Positions 1 through 5,207 of a DNA stretch of 6,674 bases are shown piece after piece. Within the stretch, counting starts at the first letter, position 1; each line of letters starts with the position of its first letter. A model generated the notes under the pieces. That model was not told the origin of the DNA. It saw only the letters and a list, made by a program, of their open reading frames with translations, and ran no database searches. Origin of the DNA: Gemmatimonadota bacterium. Lineage in GTDB: Bacteria > Gemmatimonadota > Gemmatimonadetes > Gemmatimonadales > Gemmatimonadaceae. The position numbers and the translations under genes are program-made. The stretch lies in the NCBI GenBank assembly GCA_028287225.1, contig JAQBPZ010000075.1:1-6674 (forward strand), in the 5' to 3' direction.

Positions 1-111
1 GAGTCCCTTGAGCAGCAGCCACATGTGCCGAACTCCACGAGAGATGCGTGAGCGCCGCCCCGGGCTGGGGCAGCCGGCCGGCCGTCGGCCCGCATCTATC
101 CTACGCGCCGG

Positions 112-720
112 GTGGCGCGAGGTTTCGGCCGGCCTCCCGCAGGGCCGCCGGTGAGGAATCAGCCCGACGCCGCACCCGGCATCGCGAAGGGGGAAGGGAT
201 CGCTGTCGTCGTACGGCGGGTGTTCCTCGCCGCCCTCGTCGTCTGGGGGCTGTACGGGCTCCGCCACCCGGGCGATTTCACGCTCCTGGACAGCGTCGAC
301 CTCGCGGTGCACGAGACGGGGCACCTCGTGTTCGGCCCCTTCGGCGAGGTCATCGCCGTGGCGGGCGGCACGATCATGCAGCTGCTGATGCCCGCGGCGT
401 TCGCCGTGTCGTTCTGGCGGCGGGGCGACCAGTACGGGGCGTGCGTCGCGCTCTGGTGGGTGGCGCAGAGCTGCGGCAACGTGGCGACGTACGTGGCCGA
501 TGCGCGCGCGCAGGAGCTGCCGCTCGTCGGTGGGGGCGAGCACGACTGGGCATACCTGCTGGGCGAGGCCGGCCTGATGTCGCACGACCAGCAGATCGCG
601 CGGGTCATCCGGGCCGTGGCGTTCGCGATGATGATCGGAGCGGGGGTGTGGGGCGTGCTCCGCGCCCGTGCGGACACCACGCGGACGGAGGCGGCGGAGC
701 AGGGGGCCGGGGGCGGATGA
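112..720 (+). CDS. Integral membrane protein with HExxH (M50-like) zinc-metalloprotease motif
   Basis: The protein has 202 residues and at least four hydrophobic segments: about 31-50, 79-101, 108-128 and 164-183. A zinc-site motif, HETGH, lies at residues 67-71 just before the second segment and is followed by FGPFGE. A second polar motif, GEHDW, lies at 142-146. In intramembrane M50 metalloproteases the HExxH histidines and a later acidic residue bind zinc, so H67, H71 and H144 or D145 are the likely ligands; this is inference. I recall a family of unnamed bacterial proteins with the same HEAGH...FGEF...GGGEHDW layout, but no substrate is known to me. The start is uncertain. GTG at 112 gives the full length, and in-frame GTG at 151 would remove a Gly/Pro-rich tail of 13 residues; neither has a good Shine-Dalgarno sequence. 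The last 15 residues are low-complexity Gly/Glu/Ala. The stop overlaps an ATG (ATGA at 717-720), and a small membrane ORF follows. Confidence 0.8.
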   Translation: MARGFGRPPAGPPVRNQPDAAPGIAKGEGIAVVVRRVFLAALVVWGLYGLRHPGDFTLLDSVDLAVHETGHLVFGPFGEVIAVAGGTIMQLLMPAAFAVSFWRRGDQYGACVALWWVAQSCGNVATYVADARAQELPLVGGGEHDWAYLLGEAGLMSHDQQIARVIRAVAFAMMIGAGVWGVLRARADTTRTEAAEQGAGGG

Positions 721-742
721 CCGACCGTTCGCGTTCTTCTAC

Positions 743-838
743 ATGAAGCAGCCGCGCCGGCTGGACTTCCTCTTGGCGGCGCTGTGCATCCTGGGCGCGG
801 TGTACTTCATGTTCCGCGGACACGCTGGCGCCGCCTGA
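743..838 (+). CDS. Candidate 31-residue single-pass membrane peptide
   Basis: This short ORF reads MKQPRRLDFLL followed by a hydrophobic run (AALCILGAVYFMF) and a short RGHAGAA tail. That is a basic N-terminus and one membrane helix, with the positive-inside pattern expected of a small inner-membrane protein. It starts 23 bases after the stop of the HExxH membrane protein and could share its transcript. No Shine-Dalgarno sequence precedes ATG 743. Translation may instead be coupled through a nine-codon ORF (717-746) that overlaps the upstream stop and this start as ATGA on each side. Alternatively the same frame can begin at GTG 668, which adds an Arg-rich stretch and then DDRPFAFFY before the methionine. 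No family is recognised. The membrane-helix pattern is the main support, so a chance ORF remains possible. Confidence 0.45.
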   Translation: MKQPRRLDFLLAALCILGAVYFMFRGHAGAA

Positions 839-858
839 GGAACGAGCGACACTCGCCG

Positions 859-887
859 CCGTGCGCCGCACGGCCGGAGGGCGCCCT
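859..887. terminator. Possible hairpin terminator between convergent genes
   Basis: The gap between the convergent small membrane ORF and the DUF5519 gene holds two adjacent symmetric elements. A hairpin at 859-873 has the six-base stem CCGTGC/GCACGG and a three-base loop. A ten-base palindrome, AGGGCGCCCT, lies at 878-887. Neither is followed by a T-tract on either strand, so intrinsic termination is only plausible, and GC-rich sequence forms such hairpins by chance. Confidence 0.3.
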
Positions 888-897
888 GTCTCGACGT

Positions 898-1392
898 CTA
901 GAGCTCGAGGCTCGGCAGCGGGCGCGGCCTTGAGCGGGCCTGCGTGCGCTGGAGCAGGCGGGAGGCGCCGGGGCTGACGTCGCCGAGGGCGGCCTCGTGC
1001 TGCTTGAGGAGCGCGGAGCCGGCGGCGGCGAGAGGCGTGAGCCGCTGGCGGCGCAGGCGCACGTAGTTGAGGCGGAGCAGCCAGATGGCGTGGGCCGAGT
1101 CGGCGACCGTCATGGCGTTGAACATCGCCCAGCCCGAGGTGGGGGCGAACTCCAGCGGCTGGGCGAGCTGGTCGTGGACCACCCGCTCCTTGAGCGCTTT
1201 GGTGAGCGAGAGGTGCACCGAGCAGTCGGCGTGCACGTGGCCGATCTGGCGCCCGTAGAGGCGAAACTCAATCCCGTCCGACTCACCGGGCGCCGCCGCG
1301 CTGGGATGCGGCCGAAGCTCGACGCCGGGCCACCGGCGCACCTCCTCCATGACCGCCAGCGCGAAGGCCTCCCGCTCGTCGTTCGTCAACAT
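898..1392 (-). CDS. DUF5519 (luciferase-like) family protein
   Basis: The protein is soluble, with 164 residues and no signal peptide or membrane helix. Its core matches the DUF5519 pattern as I remember it: an N-terminal helix ending in WPGVELRPHP (21-30), then GIEFRLYGRQIGHVH (40-54), a SVHLSLTKALKERVV strand-helix (58-72), and a C-terminal APTSGWAMFNAMTVADSAHAI stretch (83-103) before a helix with LRLNYVRL. Members are annotated as 'luciferase domain' proteins, but their biochemical role is not established and I infer none. A longer reading from ATG 1467 exists, but ATG 1392 is preferred. It has a strong GGAGGAG Shine-Dalgarno sequence immediately upstream, and the 25 extra residues are Ser/Ala/Arg-rich and unlike the family. 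The last 25 residues are Arg/Pro-rich and probably disordered. The gene is divergent from the Asp-box protein gene and converges on the membrane protein genes. Confidence 0.75.
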   Translation of the reverse strand: MLTNDEREAFALAVMEEVRRWPGVELRPHPSAAAPGESDGIEFRLYGRQIGHVHADCSVHLSLTKALKERVVHDQLAQPLEFAPTSGWAMFNAMTVADSAHAIWLLRLNYVRLRRQRLTPLAAAGSALLKQHEAALGDVSPGASRLLQRTQARSRPRPLPSLEL

Positions 1393-1509
1393 GGTCTCCT
1401 CCGGAGGTGATGCCCGTGCCGGCGCCCGTGCGCTGGACTTGCGGTTGCTGAGAGAGGCATACTCCATACCTCACGCGGCAGGGCTCCCATCCCGCTCACT
1501 CATCTGTTC
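1393..1509. promoter_or_regulatory. Divergent intergenic region, promoters not resolved
   Basis: This 117-base gap separates two divergently transcribed genes and must hold promoters for both, unless one lies further away. The AT-richer patch at 1458-1470 (GCATACTCCATACC region) is the best candidate for a -10 element. On the plus strand TTGCGG (1439) and TTGCTG (1445) lie upstream of it, but their spacing is wrong for a standard sigma-70 pair. I therefore assign no specific promoter. Confidence 0.35.
1396..1402 (-). promoter_or_regulatory. Strong Shine-Dalgarno sequence of the DUF5519 gene
   Basis: On the minus strand the sequence reads GGAGGAG, then ACC, then ATG (start at 1392). This is a near-perfect anti-16S match at normal spacing. 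It fixes the start at 1392 rather than the upstream ATG at 1467. It is the clearest ribosome binding site in the window. Confidence 0.8.
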
Positions 1510-2574
1510 ATGCGCGCTATCCATCCTGTCCCCCGAGCGATGCGGCTGGCGCTGCTCGCCCTGGCCATCGCCGGTCGTGCCGAGTCGCAGTGGACTCCAC
1601 AGGCGAGCCCCACGACGGCGGAGCTGCGCGGACTGAGCGTCGTGTCGGCGCGGGTCGCGTGGGCCAGCGGCCAGCGGGGCACCGTCCTGCGCACCGTCGA
1701 CGGCGGCGCCACCTGGCGCGCCGATACCGTGCCCGGCGCGTCGGCGCTCGACTTCCGGGCCATCGCGGCCGTGTCGCCGACCACCGCGCACGTGCTCAGC
1801 ATCGGCGACTCGTCGCGCATCTACCGCACGACGGACGGTGGCCGCACCTGGTCGCTGCGCTTCACCAGCACCCGGGCCGGATCGTTCTTCGATGCCATCC
1901 AGTTCTGGGATGCGCGCCACGGCATCGCGATGAGCGACCCGGTGGGCGGCCGCTTCCTGGTGATCACCACGAGCGATGGCGGGACCACCTGGCAGGAGGT
2001 GCCCGCGGAGCGCCTGCCTCCCGCGCTTCCCGGCGAGGGCGCCTTTGCCGCGAGCGGGACCTGCCTGTTCGTGCGCGGCTCGGCCGACGCATGGCTGGTG
2101 AGCGGCGGGGCGGCGACCGCTCGGGTCTACCATTCATCGGACCGCGGCCGCACCTGGACCGTGGCCGACACCCCGATCCGCGCCGGCGTCTCCTCGGCCG
2201 GGATCTTCTCGGTGGCGTTCGCGAACGCCCGCGACGGGGTGATCGCCGGCGGCGACTACCAGCAGCCGAAGCTGCGGGGGCGCAACGTGGCCACCACCCG
2301 CAACGGGGGGCGGACCTGGGTCGTGACCGACAGCCTCCTGTCGCCCTCGGGCTACCGCTCCGCGGTGGCGTACTGGCCGAGGTCGGGAGGGCAGCGGCTC
2401 ATCGCCGTGGGGTCCACCGGGACGGACACCTCCCGCGACGGGGGCCGGAGCTGGTCGGCGACGGACAGCGTGGCGTACAACAGCCTGGCGTTCGTGGCCG
2501 ACGGGCGGCGCTGCGTGCGGGGGTGGGCGGTGGGCCCGCAGGGGCGGATCGGGACGGTGCGGGGGTGCGAGTGA
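1510..2574 (+). CDS. Exported Ycf48-like Asp-box (BNR) beta-propeller protein
   Basis: This 354-residue protein has a hydrophobic signal sequence (about 11-26, MRLALLALAIAGRAES then Q), so it is probably exported. In-frame ATG 1540 (residue 11) gives a more typical signal peptide and may be the true start; neither start has a good ribosome binding site. Six Asp boxes (S/T-x-D/N-x-G-x-T/S-W) occur at residues 62-69, 107-114, 154-161, 209-216, 263-270 and 308-315, with spacings of 45-55 residues. The C-terminal VRGWAVGPQGRIGTV segment resembles the start of a further blade and could close a seven-bladed propeller with the N-terminal strand. This is the architecture of Ycf48/photosystem II stability factor-like proteins and of sialidase-type BNR proteins. 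No sialidase Arg triad or FRIP motif is evident, so I do not call it an enzyme. Outside phototrophs such proteins are common extracytoplasmic proteins of unknown role. The gene converges on the helicase gene across the repeat region. Confidence 0.82.
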   Translation: MRAIHPVPRAMRLALLALAIAGRAESQWTPQASPTTAELRGLSVVSARVAWASGQRGTVLRTVDGGATWRADTVPGASALDFRAIAAVSPTTAHVLSIGDSSRIYRTTDGGRTWSLRFTSTRAGSFFDAIQFWDARHGIAMSDPVGGRFLVITTSDGGTTWQEVPAERLPPALPGEGAFAASGTCLFVRGSADAWLVSGGAATARVYHSSDRGRTWTVADTPIRAGVSSAGIFSVAFANARDGVIAGGDYQQPKLRGRNVATTRNGGRTWVVTDSLLSPSGYRSAVAYWPRSGGQRLIAVGSTGTDTSRDGGRSWSATDSVAYNSLAFVADGRRCVRGWAVGPQGRIGTVRGCE

Positions 2575-2589
2575 GCGCGCGGCTGATTC

Positions 2590-2639
2590 GACGCGGGTGT
2601 TGGCGTGGACGCGACTTGGTGCGGACGCGACTTGGTGCG
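2590..2639. repeat. Left tandem repeat, three copies with GACGCG core
   Basis: Two identical 16-base units (GACGCGACTTGGTGCG) lie at 2608-2623 and 2624-2639, preceded by a diverged 18-base copy at 2590-2607 (GACGCGGGTGTTGGCGTG). The array starts 15 bases after the stop of the propeller gene and abuts the left end of the large palindrome. The next position in register (2640, TACGCC) already belongs to the palindrome arm. Confidence 0.85.
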
Positions 2640-2947
2640 TACGCCAATTGACGCGAACCTTCGGAACGAATTGCAGGATGCTCGGCAAGGGCATTCAACG
2701 CACAGGTCGCCGAGGGGAACAGCGAGGGCGCAGAGGACTGCATCAGTCGGCTCCGTCGCGCCCATCCTGACCCCTCACCCCCAAATGCATTGGAGTGTTT
2801 CGGGTTGCGGAAGTTGGATCGGTGCACCGAGGCTGGCCGAGCGCAGTCCTCTGCGTACCTCGCTGTTCCCCTCGGCGACCTCTGCGTCGAATGCAGTTGC
2901 CAGAGCATCGCGAAAATTCGCTCCGAAGGTTCGCGTCAATTCGCGTA
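2640..2947. repeat. Imperfect ~308-bp palindrome between convergent genes
   Basis: The outer left arm (2640-2741, 102 bases) is complementary to the outer right arm (2843-2947, 105 bases) with about ten mismatches and three single-base gaps. Perfect blocks include 20 bases (2646-2665 with 2922-2941), 23 bases (2705-2727 with 2858-2880) and 13 bases (2729-2741 with 2843-2855). Weaker symmetry continues inward (2752-2767 with 2816-2830) to a near-palindromic centre, CCAAATGCATTGG, at 2781-2793. No credible gene lies inside: reading frames across it have no recognisable protein pattern. As RNA it would fold into one very long hairpin from either strand, so it may end transcription of both converging genes. 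Its shape also fits a MITE-like or other non-autonomous repeat. The motifs GCCGAGGGGAACAGCGAGG and CGCAGAGG resemble CGCAGAGG-rich repeats I recall from intergenic regions of many bacteria; that link is unverified. Confidence 0.85.
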
Positions 2948-2948
2948 T

Positions 2949-2996
2949 CATGACAGCGTCAGCGCATGACCGCGTCAGGGCATGACCGCGTCAGGG
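2949..2996. repeat. Right tandem repeat, three 16-bp copies
   Basis: Three head-to-tail 16-base units lie at 2949-2964 (CATGACAGCGTCAGCG, two differences), 2965-2980 and 2981-2996 (both CATGACCGCGTCAGGG). Read on the minus strand the unit contains GACGCG, the same core and the same 16-base period as the left array; the other ten bases differ. The third copy runs into the helicase gene and provides its TGA stop (2991-2993) and its last codon, Pro. Confidence 0.88.
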
Positions 2997-5207
2997 TCCG
3001 AACAGCACGATGGCCTCCACGGCGCTGGCCGCATCGGCCGGGTGTGCGCGCGAGTGGCGCGATACCTCCGCCACGGCAAGGACCTGTTCCAGCCAGGCCA
3101 CCGCGGACACCGCTCCGTCGGCGTTCACAAGCCGATCCAGCGCGCGCTCCGTACCGAGCGAGCAGGGACGAGCGAACACTTCGCGCAGGCGCGCCGCGAG
3201 GGCGGCGCACTGCACGCGCTGGTGGCGCGGCGCCGCACGTATCCGCGACGACGCCTGCCGCAGGACGACGCCCGCCGCGGGCGAGACGAGCTCACGAAGC
3301 CCGCAGTCGTCGAGCAGCCGGCGCCGTTCGAGATGCCGGGCGATCGACACGCAGGCGCGTTCCAGCTCCACCGCGTCCACCTCGAGTGCCGGACCATCCG
3401 CGGCCGCGCTCGCGCGGTCGACGAGCCCGGCGTCGGTTCCGACCTGTCCATCGAGCGCCGCGATCAGCTCCCCATTCCCGAGCACGGCGATCCATCCGGC
3501 GTGGCGGCTCGCCGCCGCCGCGGTCAGTGGAAGGGGATCGGACACACGTCCGCCGCGATCGCGCCACGCGCGAAGCCGCGCCTCCGTCGCTCGTCGCCGG
3601 CCAGCGGTGCCGCCCCGCACCGGTGCGCTGATGGCACCGGCCAGCGTGAGTGTCGGCACTACCTGGACTGACCGGCCGATGGTTCGCTCGGCATCCCGCA
3701 GCTTGCCACGCAGCCGGCGCTCGACGTCCAGCAGCAGCTCGGCACCGGCCGGTGGTGCCACGAGGTAGCTGGAGACGCGCGCGGCGCCATGCGGGCGGCG
3801 GATGCGGCCGACTCGCTGCGCCAGCCGCGCGGGGTTCCACGGCAGGTCGAGGTGCACCACCACGGCGGCGTCCTGCAGGTTCACGCCCTCCGAGAGGAGG
3901 TCGGTGCTGATGAGGAGCGTGACACGCTCGCGCGGCGGCGCCTCACCGACCCCCTGTGCCACGGGGGCGAAGCGCTCGAGCAGCTCGCGTCGCGTGATGC
4001 GGCCACTCGCGATGGTGGCGCCGCTCGCGGTCAGCAGTCCCACGCCCGGGAGGTACCGCAGCAGCGCGTGATAGCCACGCGCCGTGCTGGCCAGCTCGGT
4101 GAAGGCGAGCACTCGCGCGCCGCGATGCGCTCGCACGATCTCGGCGAGGGCGGCGGCGCGGGCATGGTCCACGTCGTGGCGCCGCCGCAGCAGGCTGGCG
4201 AGCCGGTCGAGAGCCGCGTGCTCGGACGAGATGGCGACCATCAGCGCGGAACGCTCGTGCGCATCCGACGCGCCATGCCCCTGCGCGACGAGCAGCTCGG
4301 CGAACCCGAGCTGCACCGCGTCGTCGCCAGCGCCATGCCACGCGCGAAGCTCCGCCGTGGTCGGCATGCGGCCGGCGTGGACGCTCTGCTCCATGGCGAC
4401 GGCGGTTCGCCGGCGCCGAGCGAGCGTCGCCTGGAGCGCGGCGCGGCTCGATGCCCACGCCCGGACGAGGGTGATCGTGCGGAGCACCCCCGCGTCGCCC
4501 GCGTCGAGCGCGCGGGGCGGGGGCGGAAGGTCGAGGATGGCCCGGAGCACGTCGGAGTCGTCCGCCGCGGCGGGCAGCCATCGCGGCGCGTCGAGCACGG
4601 GCAGCCCGAGGCCGGCATCGTCGCCCTGCACGCGCACGACGAAGGGCGCGAGCCGTTCGCCCTCACGTCCGACGACCGCCGCACCAAGGAAGAGGGCGAG
4701 CTGCGCCGCGAGGTCCGCGACGGAGTTCTGGATCGGCGTCGCCGAGAGGAGCAGCAGCTCGGCATGGGCCACGATCTCCGCCAGCATCGAGTACCGTTGG
4801 GTCGACGGATTCCGGAAGTGGTGCGACTCGTCGACGATCACGCCGTCCGGGTGAAAGCCGGGCCGGTGGCCGCGGCTGAGCGACTCGTGCGTGACCAGAG
4901 GCCACGCAATCTCCGCCCGCGCCATGGCCAGCCGCCACGTATCGGCCAGGCCAGCCGGCACCACGACGAGCCCGCGAGCCCAGCGTCTGGAAACGGCCAG
5001 CGCGACGAAGGTCTTGCCGCGCCCCACGTCATCCGCAAGCAGGCAGCCACGCCACGCATCGAGCAGCGCGCTCACCCGAGCCGCCGCCTCACGCTGCGCG
5101 TCGCGCAGCACGATGCCGCCGATGACGATGGCATCGCCGCGCGCCAGCCACGACGCCCCGATGCGCCCCTGCGCGGCGCGGAGCCGCTCCTCCGCTAGCG
5201 TGACCAT
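2991..5207 (-). CDS. SNF2/RapA-type DEAD-like helicase, probable restriction or defence translocase
   Basis: This 738-residue superfamily 2 ATPase carries the helicase motifs in order. Motif I is LADDVGRGKT (57-66), motif Ia LVVVPAG (80-86), motif II DESH (126-129) and motif III SATPIQNS (155-162). Motif IV is VLAFTELASTARGYHALL (366-383), motif V STDLLSEGVNLQ (434-445) and motif VI QRVGRIRR (464-471). The DLPWNPARLAQRVGR signature (454-468) is typical of the RapA/HepA branch of SNF2 proteins, which are ATP-driven double-strand DNA translocases. About 200 residues separate motifs III and IV, as expected for SNF2 insertions. The roughly 265 residues after motif VI match no domain I recognise. 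Motif I is unusual: DD and R replace the common DE and L of DExGLGKT. The frame stays open upstream to 5786, but that part is a shadow of the methyltransferase gene, so ATG 5207 is chosen. It overlaps the methyltransferase stop by 13 bases, implying translational coupling. No nuclease motif is visible in it. Confidence 0.85.
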   Translation of the reverse strand: MVTLAEERLRAAQGRIGASWLARGDAIVIGGIVLRDAQREAAARVSALLDAWRGCLLADDVGRGKTFVALAVSRRWARGLVVVPAGLADTWRLAMARAEIAWPLVTHESLSRGHRPGFHPDGVIVDESHHFRNPSTQRYSMLAEIVAHAELLLLSATPIQNSVADLAAQLALFLGAAVVGREGERLAPFVVRVQGDDAGLGLPVLDAPRWLPAAADDSDVLRAILDLPPPPRALDAGDAGVLRTITLVRAWASSRAALQATLARRRRTAVAMEQSVHAGRMPTTAELRAWHGAGDDAVQLGFAELLVAQGHGASDAHERSALMVAISSEHAALDRLASLLRRRHDVDHARAAALAEIVRAHRGARVLAFTELASTARGYHALLRYLPGVGLLTASGATIASGRITRRELLERFAPVAQGVGEAPPRERVTLLISTDLLSEGVNLQDAAVVVHLDLPWNPARLAQRVGRIRRPHGAARVSSYLVAPPAGAELLLDVERRLRGKLRDAERTIGRSVQVVPTLTLAGAISAPVRGGTAGRRRATEARLRAWRDRGGRVSDPLPLTAAAASRHAGWIAVLGNGELIAALDGQVGTDAGLVDRASAAADGPALEVDAVELERACVSIARHLERRRLLDDCGLRELVSPAAGVVLRQASSRIRAAPRHQRVQCAALAARLREVFARPCSLGTERALDRLVNADGAVSAVAWLEQVLAVAEVSRHSRAHPADAASAVEAIVLFGP

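Noticed and set aside
57..71. Small GC hairpin (GCCCC/GGGGC) before the HExxH gene
   Set aside because: The stem is only five bases with no T-tract, so it cannot be told apart from chance in sequence this GC-rich.
48..746. 232-codon plus-strand frame overlapping the HExxH gene
   Set aside because: The translation is Arg/Gly-rich shadow sequence, whereas the overlapping frame has coherent membrane helices and the HETGH motif.
1393..1467. 25-residue N-terminal extension of the DUF5519 protein from ATG 1467
   Set aside because: The internal ATG at 1392 has a near-perfect Shine-Dalgarno sequence, and the extension is low-complexity and unlike the family.
2605..2985. Open frames crossing the repeat region on both strands, such as the 126-codon plus-strand frame
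   Set aside because: They read through tandem repeats and palindrome arms, show no protein pattern, and depend on the same sequence read in both orientations.
2590..2996. CRISPR array
   Set aside because: The 16-base units are directly abutting with no spacers, and the longer arms are inverted rather than direct repeats.
3789..5198. Long plus-strand open frame (469 codons) antisense to the helicase
   Set aside because: Its product is Arg/Gly/Glu-rich with no domain pattern. It exactly opposes the helicase gene, whose frame carries all the conserved helicase motifs. Such shadows are expected at this GC content.
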